A stretch of DNA of 48,443 nt from a virus. Each line of letters begins with the position of its first letter. The first letter of the stretch is position 1. The DNA lies in IMG/VR virus record IMGVR_UViG_3300046413_001120, positions 1-48,443 of that record; one strand, given 5' to 3'. Position numbers and translations under genes: made by a program. Shown here one piece after another: positions 14,838 through 23,644 of the stretch. The notes under the pieces are model-generated. The model did not search any database. It was not told the DNA's origin and saw nothing but the letters and a program-made list of their open reading frames with translations.

Positions 14838-15388
14838 AACTCCTTTATTTGATTTAACAAATCACTACTGATTGTAAATCCCATCTTCTTAAATTTATCT
14901 ATTCTACCAAGTAATTGTTCAATGGTATGATAATTCTCAACTCTTAGTGGCCAATGATTACAAATTAACCTTTTATGTGATATATCATCAAAATATGTAG
15001 GTGAATATCTAAACATTTCGTTTTTAAACTCGTATCCACCAGTGATTATAGTGAAATCAAAATTAGAAACCACATCATCGTAACTTCCCTTTCCCCACCT
15101 CACATTATCATCGTTGTTCCATATCAATTGAACAATTAAATCCTTACATTTATAATTTTTGAATGCATTAGTTTCTTCTATACATTCAAATGAATCTCTA
15201 AAATAATCATCTACATTTTTGTATTTTTCGTAATCTCTAAAATATAAATCTAAATCTGAATCTAATGGTAACTCCATCATTAATTTTAGAATACTACCAC
15301 CCATTAAACAAACATCATTCTCTTTCAAAATATCTATATTTATATCATTTGATTCTAATATAGTTAATAACTCTTTTTGTTTATTCAC
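14834..15388 (-). CDS. Nucleotidyltransferase-superfamily protein (184 aa)
   Basis: Residues 29-50 show the Pol-beta-type nucleotidyltransferase signature: MGGSILKLMMELPLDSDLDL, with GGS at 30-32 and D43-S-D45-L-D47 as the metal-binding acidic pair, and a third acidic residue possible in FDFTIITGG (about 110-118). The size suits a minimal enzyme. Such proteins add nucleotides to RNA, proteins or sugars. Here the target is unknown, and the setting inside a glycan island could be incidental. The start is GTG 15388, overlapping the previous stop (GTGA). Confidence 0.65.
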   Translation of the reverse strand: MNKQKELLTILESNDINIDILKENDVCLMGGSILKLMMELPLDSDLDLYFRDYEKYKNVDDYFRDSFECIEETNAFKNYKCKDLIVQLIWNNDDNVRWGKGSYDDVVSNFDFTIITGGYEFKNEMFRYSPTYFDDISHKRLICNHWPLRVENYHTIEQLLGRIDKFKKMGFTISSDLLNQIKEL

Positions 15389-16002
15389 TTCTTTTTCAAT
15401 CCTACTATCGTTTGTCCACCATCTCCTACTTGCGTATCTTTTATACTAACAACTTCAGTATAATAATCAAACACTTTATGGTACTCTGGTCTTGGCCAGA
15501 AATCGTGTATGAACACGATGGAATTTTCATCTATATAATTCAATACTTTATAAGCACAATCTGTTCTTGCTCTACCATCTATAAATACTATATCAAAATG
15601 GTCAACCCCCAAGTTATCTACATAATCTATGTACTCACCCCAAACATATTTATCTCTTGGATATACACAATCATCTAACTTTGGTATATTATGATTATCT
15701 AAATGTTCTGAAGCATATAGTATATTATCATCATACTTGTTCCAAAATTCCTCTCTATTGGTTGGTACACCCTTTGGTATATCACATAAGTGTATTTCTG
15801 CGTTATCAAGTTTATCATCATATATCTCCTGTTGTACATTCCAATACCAATCTAAGTTATGTTCTATACTATAAAACTTCTTTACATACTTTGGGAATAT
15901 TGTAGTACTACCACCACAACCCCACTCTAACATTACCGAATCATCTTTGCAATAACTCTGTACTAATTCTATTTCTCGTGGATGTATATTAGGTGTTAAC
16001 AT
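15385..16002 (-). CDS. SAM-dependent methyltransferase-like protein (205 aa)
   Basis: Motif I is MLEWGCGGSTTIFPKYV (about 24-40), followed by SIEHN at the motif II acidic position and FDIVFIDGRARTDCAYKVL (about 136-154) as motif IV and after, then IHDFW. This is the class I methyltransferase layout seen in many polysaccharide clusters. It probably methylates a sugar or a small precursor in the cytoplasm. It lies 3 nt after the aminotransferase gene in the same transcript. Confidence 0.72.
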   Translation of the reverse strand: MLTPNIHPREIELVQSYCKDDSVMLEWGCGGSTTIFPKYVKKFYSIEHNLDWYWNVQQEIYDDKLDNAEIHLCDIPKGVPTNREEFWNKYDDNILYASEHLDNHNIPKLDDCVYPRDKYVWGEYIDYVDNLGVDHFDIVFIDGRARTDCAYKVLNYIDENSIVFIHDFWPRPEYHKVFDYYTEVVSIKDTQVGDGGQTIVGLKKK

Positions 16003-16005
16003 AAT

Positions 16006-17172
16006 CTACCAGCCTTTTTTAATAGTCTGAACGATATACTCTCGTTCTTTTTTAGTAACCCACCAACCAACTGGTATTGCAATTAATCTTGGTGTAATCT
16101 TATCAAGTGTAGGTAGGTTTCTTTCAAATTCTTTTACACAACTATGAATATCATTTCTTTCGTGTACTTGTGATACCATAATATCGTGTTTCTTCATATG
16201 TTCCATAAACTCATCTTTTCTATCAACTAATAAACTATAAATCCAAAATGATGATTTGTGATTAGGTTTTCTTTCTAATAATTGTACATCTGTTACATCA
16301 CTTAACTCTTCATCATAGTATTGTGCATTCTCTTGATGTTTACTAACTATCTCATCTAAATGTTTAAAGTTCTCAATACCAAGTGTTGCAGCAATATCAT
16401 TCATATGAAATTTATATCCCCACTCTTTGATATCTTCTTCACATCTGAAATCTTTCTTATTAGATTCTCTATCTATACCATACCACCTTAACAACTTAGA
16501 CCTATCATAAGATTCTCTATCTGGTGTGATTAATATTCCACCATCACCCGTTGTGATGTGTTTAATTGCTTGAAAACTAAATGTACACCAATTTCCGTGA
16601 GAACCTATTGGTTTGTTATTATATGTAGAACCCATCGCGTGAGCACAATCTTCTATAATTGCTGGTTTAAAACCAAATCGTTTTTCTGCGTTCCTTGCAA
16701 TCATATCTAATCTATCTAAATCGACTGGATAACCACCCCAATGTACAACAAATATAACTTTTGTTTTCTTTGTTATCTTTCTTTCTAAATCAACCAAGTC
16801 CATATTCAATGTTTTCTCATCTACATCAACCCATTTTATCTTTAGGTTATTTGCAAGTATTGGCCAGTTGGTTGCAGTACAAGTTAATGGTGTGGTTAAT
16901 ACTTCATCACCATCCTCTAATCCAGGCCAGATATTTCTTGATGCACAACCCTCAAATACTTCATCTATTGGTTTTTTTAATTGGTGTAATGCTAAATGTT
17001 CTGCAGATGTTGCAGCATTTACAGTCGAGATATAATCAACTCCAAAGTATTCTTTTAAATTACTTTCAAACTCTTCTACCTTTGGTCCTTGTCCTATAAA
17101 CCCACTCTCCAATACTTTTCGTACTGATTTGTGAGCATTCTTGTCCATAAATACTTTAAATAGTGGTATCAT
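16006..17172 (-). CDS. DegT/DnrJ/EryC1/StrS-type sugar aminotransferase
   Basis: A full-length (388 aa) PLP enzyme. TVNAATSAEHLAL (about 50-62) is the phosphate-binding region, EDCAHAMGS (174-182) carries the PLP-contacting Asp175, and FSFQAIKHITTGDGG (198-212) carries the Schiff-base Lys204. These enzymes convert nucleotide-linked keto-sugars to amino-sugars. The substrate could come from the epimerase/dehydratase at 9977-10843 or from the host. GGAG precedes the ATG, and the 5' end overlaps the GT2 gene by 17 nt. Confidence 0.92.
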   Translation of the reverse strand: MIPLFKVFMDKNAHKSVRKVLESGFIGQGPKVEEFESNLKEYFGVDYISTVNAATSAEHLALHQLKKPIDEVFEGCASRNIWPGLEDGDEVLTTPLTCTATNWPILANNLKIKWVDVDEKTLNMDLVDLERKITKKTKVIFVVHWGGYPVDLDRLDMIARNAEKRFGFKPAIIEDCAHAMGSTYNNKPIGSHGNWCTFSFQAIKHITTGDGGILITPDRESYDRSKLLRWYGIDRESNKKDFRCEEDIKEWGYKFHMNDIAATLGIENFKHLDEIVSKHQENAQYYDEELSDVTDVQLLERKPNHKSSFWIYSLLVDRKDEFMEHMKKHDIMVSQVHERNDIHSCVKEFERNLPTLDKITPRLIAIPVGWWVTKKEREYIVQTIKKGW

Positions 17173-17884
17173 CTAAGTATCTCCTCGCTTCCTTGTTCCA
17201 TAAATCTATGGTTTCTTGTGGTCTTGTTTCTCCTCTACCATAATGGAAGAAGAATGGTTTTTGATTGATTGAACATTGTTCTCCGTGTGGTAAATTTAAA
17301 ATGTGTTTTGATTTATCACCAACATATTGTCCTTGCATTGTAAATGCTGTATTCTCTAATATAATACAACTCTCTCTATTCTCTGCTGCTACCTTAGTTA
17401 TGTTACCACAACTATCTATGTGAGTTGCATCTGGATACAAATCATACTTCTCAAAATTCTCTCGTTTAAATATCATAAACATTTCTCTACATATACTTCT
17501 ATCAAATCTATTACTCACCAAGAAAACATTTTCTATTAGTGGTAGTATATCCTCTGTCCAAGTATCAAGGAATAATATATCTGAATCTAAAAAACAAACT
17601 ATTGGATTGGAAGTATTTTTCATACCCATTGTTAATCCTGCAGAATGATTTATACTACCATCACCTGGTTTCTTCCACACCCCATCTTGTGGGCCTTTTA
17701 ATATCTGATAGTTATCCTTATCTTTATAGATTTCTTTGTATCTTTCTACATCATCACCATTATCAATTATGGTTACATCAAATGGATGGTCTACGAATTT
17801 CTCTACACTTTCAAGTGCAAGTTTTACATATTCTGTATTTTTAAAACTTACTATTATAAAATCAATTTTGTTAGAATGGTTCAT
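17156..17884 (-). CDS. GT2-type glycosyltransferase (242 aa)
   Basis: GT-A fold signature: IDFIIVSFKNTEYVKLALES at 7-26, VTIIDNGDD near 37-45 and VCFLDSDILF (about 95-104) with the DSD metal motif. A lone catalytic domain without membrane segments. Shine-Dalgarno AGAGGG, with a 14-nt overlap with the upstream gene. Donor and acceptor are unknown; it is next to the aminotransferase and so might use an amino-sugar. Confidence 0.82.
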   Translation of the reverse strand: MNHSNKIDFIIVSFKNTEYVKLALESVEKFVDHPFDVTIIDNGDDVERYKEIYKDKDNYQILKGPQDGVWKKPGDGSINHSAGLTMGMKNTSNPIVCFLDSDILFLDTWTEDILPLIENVFLVSNRFDRSICREMFMIFKRENFEKYDLYPDATHIDSCGNITKVAAENRESCIILENTAFTMQGQYVGDKSKHILNLPHGEQCSINQKPFFFHYGRGETRPQETIDLWNKEARRYLDDTTI

Positions 17885-18563
17885 AAGTATTTCCCTCTAA
17901 CCCCATATTCCAAAAAGGATTTAATGAATAAATATTACACCCATAAACCTCTTTAATTTTATCTCTAACTTCTATATTCATATCTTTAATAAGTCCTAAC
18001 CATTCAGTAATTCCACCATAGTTATCTGAAGATTGCCAGTGACCTTCCATATAACCATTGTAGTATTTATCCCCATTTACTGCTCCATTATCTGCACCAC
18101 TTATTATAATATTTTTTGCACCCATATATGCTGCTATATTCATTGCACTCGTTATACTTGACCTTACACAAACCATCTTATCTGTTCCAATACAATCTAA
18201 ATCTAAACTACCATCTGTTTTTTTATTGTTCCCATTATCCATATGGTCAAACATATAAAAGTTGTCTGAATATTCAGGTTTATTTTCTCCAGAACTATAA
18301 TGTCCAGCGTGAAACTTTGAGAATAATAGTTTTAACTCAGCACCTTTCAATTCGTCAATACTTGCATCAAACCTTGAAGATTCTGATAAATCTTTCATCA
18401 CTGCATAATCACAAGGAAAGTGTCGGTACACTTGATTTAACCCAATTGTTATTTTGTTCTCGAAGAAACTTGAATTAATATAATTCATTGAACCACCTGC
18501 ACATATAATCCAAATATCATCACCAAGATGTTTATCTTTTAATTCTAATATTTCTTTATACAT
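17871..18563 (-). CDS. MptE/DUF115-like glycosyltransferase-family protein (230 aa)
   Basis: Starts MYKEILELKDKHLGDD. IWIICAGGSMNYIN (18-31) resembles the nucleotide-binding G-x-G-x-S/P-S-L segment of DUF115/MptE-like and GT42 sialyltransferase-like proteins, and RSSITSAMNIAAYMGAKNII plus SGADNG (about 135-160) matches their second conserved block. In Campylobacter, DUF115 Maf proteins transfer nonulosonic acids to flagellin. The adjacent NeuA-like gene (8-nt overlap) fits a nonulosonate-transfer role. The family call is by motif only. Confidence 0.6.
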   Translation of the reverse strand: MYKEILELKDKHLGDDIWIICAGGSMNYINSSFFENKITIGLNQVYRHFPCDYAVMKDLSESSRFDASIDELKGAELKLLFSKFHAGHYSSGENKPEYSDNFYMFDHMDNGNNKKTDGSLDLDCIGTDKMVCVRSSITSAMNIAAYMGAKNIIISGADNGAVNGDKYYNGYMEGHWQSSDNYGGITEWLGLIKDMNIEVRDKIKEVYGCNIYSLNPFWNMGLEGNTYEPF

Positions 18564-19209
18564 TTAACTCCCCATAAATATACTCTGCAACTTTGAAATC
18601 AAACTCTGTATCAATATCAATTGATTCTATTTCATCTGTTAAAAAAAATGTTGGTTCAAATACAACATTTTTGTGTTTGTGTAAATCTTCTTTAGATAAA
18701 ATACAACATCCATAATTTACCGAATATATATCAGGTAAATCTTGTGAATTTGGTGAATCACTTGGATTGTAATTTAATGGTCTACCATCTAACCACATAT
18801 GATGCTTGTGTGATATAGCAGTAACAATGTTTTTAAAATTACCTGTCTTATACTTAGTAACTATCTCTGTAATCGTTTCACTACTTAATAGTGGTGATGT
18901 ACAAGGTGCAAACATAATATCACCATCTTCAACTATTGTGGATAGGTTTTGCATAAAATCACTATTGTTAACTTCATTACTTGCAAAGTGTTCATCTCTC
19001 TTATGAGTACTAACATTGTACTTAGTGGCAATATCCAACATCTTTTCTGAATCACTTGTTACAACTATCTCATCGATACCTTGAACTCGTTTAAGTGTTT
19101 CTATTTTTATTTCTAATAGAGTAGTTCCTGCAAAAGGTTTTATATTTTTATCCTTAACTCTTTGTGAACCCGCTCTTACTGGTATTATTGCTGTTAATTT
19201 ATTACTCAT
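18556..19209 (-). CDS. neuA: NeuA-like CMP-nonulosonate (acylneuraminate) cytidylyltransferase
   Basis: Has the N-terminal signature IIPVRAGSQRVKDKNIKPFAG (8-28, the R-x-G-S-x-R-x-x-x-K-N nucleotide site), VVTSDSE (about 49-55), FAPCTSPLL (about 100-108) and ESIDIDTEFDF (about 195-205), the acidic metal-binding motif. Length 217 aa is normal for CMP-NeuAc/CMP-legionaminate/CMP-pseudaminate synthetases, and KDO cytidylyltransferases are more distant. It activates a nine-carbon sugar with CTP. A NeuB condensing enzyme is not in the window. A strong GGAGG site precedes the start. Confidence 0.85.
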   Translation of the reverse strand: MSNKLTAIIPVRAGSQRVKDKNIKPFAGTTLLEIKIETLKRVQGIDEIVVTSDSEKMLDIATKYNVSTHKRDEHFASNEVNNSDFMQNLSTIVEDGDIMFAPCTSPLLSSETITEIVTKYKTGNFKNIVTAISHKHHMWLDGRPLNYNPSDSPNSQDLPDIYSVNYGCCILSKEDLHKHKNVVFEPTFFLTDEIESIDIDTEFDFKVAEYIYGELNV

Positions 19210-19892
19210 AATTGACCTCCATTTATATCAAGTGTTGTTCCTGTGATGTAAGATGATTCATCTGAACACAAAAACAATATTCCATTCACAACTTCTTGTC
19301 TTGTTGCGATTCTACCCAATGGTATTAATTTCCCTAATTCTTTTAATTCTTTTTCTGTCATAGATTCCTCTAACATATCGGTTCTTGTTTGACTTGGACA
19401 AACTGCATTCACATTAATATTTCTTTCACCAACCTCGTGAGCAATTTGTTTTGTTAATCCTATTATACCTGCTTTACTCGATGTATAATGTACTCCAGCA
19501 TTACCAATACTTTTGTTTCTACCAGCAATTGATGATACATTTACTATCCTACCACCCATTGGCATATTCCATAGTACTTGTTTAGTGATATAGAAAAAAC
19601 TTCTAAGATTTGTATCAATTACACTATCCCACTCATCTACTGAAATATCTTCGATTTTCTTTGCAAATGTTATACCTGCATTATTTACTAATATATCTAT
19701 CTCATCTGGTAAATTGTGTGTAAAGTAAGAATCAATCTCCTCTATGTTAGAGATATCACAATTACTACTATTAATACCATATACATCTGCTCCTGCAGCA
19801 ACAAAGTTTGCAAAAAGACATTCACCGATACCTCGTGAATCTCCCACAATTAAAACTTTTCTATCAGTAAAATCCCACTTAATATTACTCAT
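19206..19892 (-). CDS. Short-chain dehydrogenase/reductase (228 aa)
   Basis: Start taken at ATG 19892, preceding VLIVGDSRGIGECLF (about 12-26, the G-x3-G-I-G cofactor site); an earlier methionine would enter the cupin gene. NNAG near 82, a catalytic Ser in VSSIAG, and YTSSKAG (Y-x3-K, about 145-151) complete the SDR set, and TLDINGGQL closes it like FabG-type enzymes. Beside a NeuA-like gene it resembles PtmA-type oxidoreductases of legionaminate pathways, which is only a contextual suggestion. Cofactor NAD(P). Confidence 0.88.
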   Translation of the reverse strand: MSNIKWDFTDRKVLIVGDSRGIGECLFANFVAAGADVYGINSSNCDISNIEEIDSYFTHNLPDEIDILVNNAGITFAKKIEDISVDEWDSVIDTNLRSFFYITKQVLWNMPMGGRIVNVSSIAGRNKSIGNAGVHYTSSKAGIIGLTKQIAHEVGERNINVNAVCPSQTRTDMLEESMTEKELKELGKLIPLGRIATRQEVVNGILFLCSDESSYITGTTLDINGGQL

Positions 19893-20319
19893 CATCATCC
19901 TCATACACATGCATAACATCTGGCCAATTGATAGCATATCTAACTGCTGGTTCATCACTAATACAAGTTATCTGATGCCAAGTTCCTTTTTTAACATTAA
20001 TGATATCGCCTGTTTTAACTTTCATAGTTCCTTTCCCATCAATCCACCACTCAAACTCACCATCCATTATTATCCAATTCTCATCAGCTTCTGGATGATA
20101 GTGTTTTCTATTACCCTCACCTGGTTGTTGTTGAATTACTACTCCTTGATAATTTGTATTAAATGAAGTTCTAACTGCCCAAGAACCTAGTCCTAACTCG
20201 TCTCTCAATTCTTTAAGACTTATATTTGTAACATTTTCATATTTTTTTAAGGTATCCCAATCAACTGCGGACATCCCATCACCTCTTAAAACACTCTCTA
20301 AATTTGAATCTTTTTTCAT
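19885..20319 (-). CDS. Cupin-domain protein (144 aa)
   Basis: The cupin core is visible: GEGNRKHYHPEADENWIIMD (about 67-86, motif 1 with two His and Glu), then GDIINVKKGTWHQI (about 104-117, motif 2 with His). A hydrophilic N-terminal extension precedes it. Metal binding through the His/Glu set is likely. Single-domain cupins in sugar clusters often isomerise or bind nucleotide sugars, but this one could also be a small dioxygenase. AAAGG 7 nt before the ATG. Confidence 0.75.
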   Translation of the reverse strand: MKKDSNLESVLRGDGMSAVDWDTLKKYENVTNISLKELRDELGLGSWAVRTSFNTNYQGVVIQQQPGEGNRKHYHPEADENWIIMDGEFEWWIDGKGTMKVKTGDIINVKKGTWHQITCISDEPAVRYAINWPDVMHVYEDDDE

Positions 20320-20340
20320 AATATAACCTTTAATAAATAG

Positions 20341-20967
20341 TTAATAAATTTTGTAAAGAGAACATTTTTTTGTCTCTGTTTCTGGTGTATTCCAATATGT
20401 CCATGCGTTTCCATTTTTGTATATGTTGTAGATATCTGTGTACATCTCAACATTCAACTCACAATCAAACAACTTGTGTTTGTAGAAATCCATTTCGATT
20501 CTTCTCGGTATCTTCTTATGTGATGGCCAATGTGTTTCAGATTGTAATAAATCTGTAATTAATAATGGTTTATCAACTCTATTGTACATCAACTCAAAAA
20601 TCATTTTATGGTCTATGTGTCCATATTCTCCCATAGGATTATGTGTGAAAACAAAATCACATTCCTTTGAATCTACACAATCAACTATCGTGTTTTGCAT
20701 ATCCTCTAATGTAGTACCACGAGTTTCTAATTTATAAAACTCTGATGGATAATCAAAACAAGTTAATGGTATGTTATATTTATCACACACCTCTTGTAGT
20801 AAAAACTTTCTGTGAGCATATTCCTGTCTTGCTGGATTATTAAAATCTGAACTACACATAATGATTTCCTTTTCGTAATCATCATCTTGAAATATTGGCC
20901 AACCAAATATTATTTCATCGTCTGGATGTGCCATCACCATTACTACTTTTGTTTTCTTTTCTTCCAT
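20341..20967 (-). CDS. PIG-L/LmbE-family deacetylase (208 aa)
   Basis: Has the signature VVMVMAHPDDEIIFG (8-22, the zinc-binding HPDDE) and GEYGHIDHKMIF (about 113-124, the third zinc His in GHxDH). PIG-L enzymes remove N-acetyl from GlcNAc-linked or similar substrates, as in GlcNAc-PI or bacillithiol and mycothiol precursors. Here it may deacetylate an amino sugar or lipid-linked sugar, complementing the CE4-like gene. GGAG lies before the start. No signal peptide, so cytoplasmic. Confidence 0.88.
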   Translation of the reverse strand: MEEKKTKVVMVMAHPDDEIIFGWPIFQDDDYEKEIIMCSSDFNNPARQEYAHRKFLLQEVCDKYNIPLTCFDYPSEFYKLETRGTTLEDMQNTIVDCVDSKECDFVFTHNPMGEYGHIDHKMIFELMYNRVDKPLLITDLLQSETHWPSHKKIPRRIEMDFYKHKLFDCELNVEMYTDIYNIYKNGNAWTYWNTPETETKKCSLYKIY

Positions 20968-20969
20968 AG

Positions 20970-21731
20970 TTATTTCTCCAAATAATAATCTGCAACTTTT
21001 TTATGACCAGTATGTAAACAAATCACATCATTAATACCAACACTCATATCACAAACACACCATTGAAATGGTAATATGTTTGGATTCCAACCTTGTTTCC
21101 ATATTGCTCTCCACATTGATAATGGACCTCTTGCAGGATTAGTTTCCATTTCATTACAATATTCTTTTAATACATCTCTTGCTTTTTGATTTGATGTATC
21201 TAAGGTGATTGGTGACATATTAGTTATCATACCATTTCCACGCGTTGGGTCTTCGTCTAAAGTATAGTTTCCATCCATTCCTCTAATCCCATCAAACCTA
21301 ACCTGTAATCTTGGATTCTCTGGTATACACATACCAAATTTTTGTGTGAGTGGTACAATTGTTTTAAACTCATCATTAACTACATACATATCAGAATCCA
21401 TACATATAGCAATATCTGCATCTGATTCCAACAACCCCTTTACTTTATAGTAATCATTACTTCTGTTACCATATCTTGCTTCACCTCTTTGTGAAGTAGA
21501 ATTACCCTCAAATATATTATCGGTAATCATCTCGACTGTATATGGTAATTCTGTATTTATAGATACCTCTGTATCTGTTATTAATGTTAAACTTACATCA
21601 TAATCATCACCCATTACTTTTGAAAATGTAGATAATGTTGGGTCTAATCTCTGTGAACCCTCGAATAAGTTTCCACCCATATTTTTTCGTTCTTCTCCGA
21701 ACTCTGCCATTATTAATTCTATACTAACCAT
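20970..21731 (-). CDS. GT-A-like glycosyltransferase (253 aa)
   Basis: The clearest motif is ADIAICMDSDMYVVND (about 104-119) with DSD, typical of the GT-A metal site. The segment before it (SQRGEARYGNRSNDYYKVKG) is the place where donor-binding residues lie in related enzymes, and a C-terminal LHTGHKKVADYY includes a His that could close the metal site. The family number is uncertain. The start at 21731 overlaps the upstream cytidylyltransferase stop by 8 nt. Confidence 0.6.
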   Translation of the reverse strand: MVSIELIMAEFGEERKNMGGNLFEGSQRLDPTLSTFSKVMGDDYDVSLTLITDTEVSINTELPYTVEMITDNIFEGNSTSQRGEARYGNRSNDYYKVKGLLESDADIAICMDSDMYVVNDEFKTIVPLTQKFGMCIPENPRLQVRFDGIRGMDGNYTLDEDPTRGNGMITNMSPITLDTSNQKARDVLKEYCNEMETNPARGPLSMWRAIWKQGWNPNILPFQWCVCDMSVGINDVICLHTGHKKVADYYLEK

Positions 21732-22146
21732 TTTCTAATATCCTTTTTCTTAACTCGGTTGATGAGTAATTATGGTCTCTCGTATTAAATACTATTTTGA
21801 TTGGTAAATCTATACCAGTCAAATTTGGATTACCTTTCCAATCCTCACCTACAAATCTAACATCAGGACTAATCTCCTTTAACAACTCAATCAAATCCTC
21901 TTCTGTATCATATTCAATTATCTCATCTATATATTTTACTGCTTCTAATTGTATTCTTCTTTCCTCTACTGATTGTATAGGTTTATTCTTTTCAGGTCTA
22001 TCAATCGTTGGGTCTCTATGTAAACCAACTATTAAATAATGACATTGTTCTTTTACTTCTTTCAACATCAATATATGTCCTGCGTGTAATAAATCCATTG
22101 TTCCAGCCGTAAATCCTCTTCTCGTTTTTCCCATCAATATCGCCAT
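21724..22146 (-). CDS. TagD/HldE-type cytidylyltransferase (140 aa)
   Basis: A HxGH nucleotidyltransferase: GFTAGTMDLLHAGHILMLK (about 12-30) with HAGH, LIVGLHRD (about 38-45), ERRIQLEAVKYIDEI (about 62-76) and the C-terminal YSSTELRKRI (the S-S-T/S-x-x-R/K-x-R/K-I signature). The size fits glycerol-3-phosphate cytidylyltransferase, ethanolamine-phosphate cytidylyltransferase or the heptose-1-phosphate domain of HldE. With the SIS-HAD fusion nearby, an ADP/GDP/CDP-heptose-type activation is attractive but unproven. AGGAG precedes the chosen ATG. Confidence 0.82.
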   Translation of the reverse strand: MAILMGKTRRGFTAGTMDLLHAGHILMLKEVKEQCHYLIVGLHRDPTIDRPEKNKPIQSVEERRIQLEAVKYIDEIIEYDTEEDLIELLKEISPDVRFVGEDWKGNPNLTGIDLPIKIVFNTRDHNYSSTELRKRILENG

Positions 22147-22973
22147 GCTAATCTCCTATCGTCTTTGTTATCTACCTTTATTTTTGGATAATACTTTGGA
22201 TGTAAGTGTCTAAATATTTCTTGGTCATCTGACATTTGTTTATGTTCAGGTGCTTCTGGTGGGTGTTGTGTGAACCTTTTATCATCTTTATACTTTAATG
22301 CTTCTCTCAATATTTCAATCATAAAATCTGTTCTTCCTATAACTACCCCACAATTCAAATAATAACCATATTGATTATCTTCGTGATTCATAGCTTTCTC
22401 ACCCCATTCTCCGTGAAATCCACCCTTGTTTCCAGCTCTGAATGTTGTTCCCATAAATAACAATTCACAATCATACTCATAAAATATATCTATAATTTTT
22501 TGTGGGTCATCTTTGAATATTACATCACCAGCATCACACCACATCGTTAATTCTGTTGTTTTGTTGTTTTCCAAATACTCAAGTATCCATTGTTCTTTCA
22601 TTAAGTGAGAATACATACCATACTCCTCAACTATCTTCTCGTCCGTTATATGGTGGCCACACACGGGTTTAGAAACAACTACGGGTGTTCCTATACCTAA
22701 ATGTATTAAATTTTTCTCAAATATACTAACCTTTTTACCATCTTCTAATTCATATAATTGATTGTGTCTATGTAGTTTAGATTCAGCACTTCCCAACTCA
22801 TCATCAACATAATTGTGGGCAGTGATAAAGGTTATGTTATCTGGTTTAGTATATTTATTTTTTAAATAACCAGTATCAAGCATATAATTCATTGCATCTC
22901 TGGCGTGTGGACCAGCGTGTATGATTGGTTGTTTTATTTCTAATTGTGGTGCTTTCATATGTGTATCACTCAT
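22134..22973 (-). CDS. PLOD-like glycosyltransferase (GT-A, 279 aa)
   Basis: The region ELTMWCDAGDVIFKDDP (about 139-155) has the D-x-x-D metal motif of procollagen galactosyl/glucosyltransferase-like (PLOD/GT25-like) proteins, followed by LLFMGTTFRAG and YGYYLNCGVVIGRTDF (about 196-211), the N-x-G donor-site region. Histidine-rich N- and C-termini. It probably transfers galactose or glucose. The stop overlaps the next start region by 13 nt. Confidence 0.72.
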   Translation of the reverse strand: MSDTHMKAPQLEIKQPIIHAGPHARDAMNYMLDTGYLKNKYTKPDNITFITAHNYVDDELGSAESKLHRHNQLYELEDGKKVSIFEKNLIHLGIGTPVVVSKPVCGHHITDEKIVEEYGMYSHLMKEQWILEYLENNKTTELTMWCDAGDVIFKDDPQKIIDIFYEYDCELLFMGTTFRAGNKGGFHGEWGEKAMNHEDNQYGYYLNCGVVIGRTDFMIEILREALKYKDDKRFTQHPPEAPEHKQMSDDQEIFRHLHPKYYPKIKVDNKDDRRLAWRY

Positions 22974-23644
22974 AATCTATCCATTATATATTCTGCAAAT
23001 AATTCGTGAGCTTTTTCATTTGGATGATGGTCTGGTTTTAATCCAGCATACTCTAATGAAAACTCACGAAAGGTTTCACTTGGATTAACTAAACTTGGGA
23101 ATCTATCCGTATCAATATTTTGTATATACAATTTATTAATTTTATCTAAATCAAACCCATCAATTATCTCTGCTCCAGTCTGATTCCACATAATATGTTC
23201 TCCTGCATCAATCTTAAAGAAGAAATAATTTATATTGTGTTTTTTTAGGAATGATTCCACAACCATAACTTCCCACATAAAATCCAACATATCCTTTTCT
23301 GTAGATTGAAATACTCCATAATAATAATATGGAGCATCTTGTCTATCACTTACTGAGTTTGGTGTTAAACCTTTCCAACCATTATCAAAATATTCCCATC
23401 TTGAAACTAAACTCCAACCTATTACTACATCCAAATCTTTTGGGTCATTTCCATCATCGATATACTTCATAAGATAATCCATAGTTTTTCTACAAATCTC
23501 TTCATTCCCAGCTCCACATCTTGCCTCATTTACAACATACATATCTCTCGTATATGCAATCAGATTTGGAAACCTTTCAACTTCAGGATGATTTAACTCA
23601 TCCCCAAGTGTAAAACTACAACCATTTGCGTATAATGTTCTCAT
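22970..23644 (-). CDS. SGNH-hydrolase-like protein (224 aa)
   Basis: Begins MRTLYANGCSFTLGDEL with the block I nucleophile Ser in GCSFT, then EARCGAGNEEICRKT (block II Gly/Asn region), VVIGWSLVSRWEYF near block III, and HHPNEKAHELFAEYI at the C-terminus (block V His). It is a paralogue of the protein at 3822-4490 with the same opening and length. These enzymes usually deacylate or transacylate carbohydrates. No signal peptide. Overlaps both neighbours by 4 nt within the glycan transcript. Confidence 0.7.
   Translation of the reverse strand: MRTLYANGCSFTLGDELNHPEVERFPNLIAYTRDMYVVNEARCGAGNEEICRKTMDYLMKYIDDGNDPKDLDVVIGWSLVSRWEYFDNGWKGLTPNSVSDRQDAPYYYYGVFQSTEKDMLDFMWEVMVVESFLKKHNINYFFFKIDAGEHIMWNQTGAEIIDGFDLDKINKLYIQNIDTDRFPSLVNPSETFREFSLEYAGLKPDHHPNEKAHELFAEYIMDRL

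Noticed and set aside
18556-19209. A complete sialic acid pathway
   Set aside because: Only the CMP-activation step and possible transfer are visible; no NeuB or NeuC-type enzyme was found in the window.
15337-21561. T4-type late promoters (TATAAATA on the minus strand) at 15337-15344 and 21554-21561
   Set aside because: Both are inside coding sequence, not near gene starts, and are expected by chance in AT-rich DNA.
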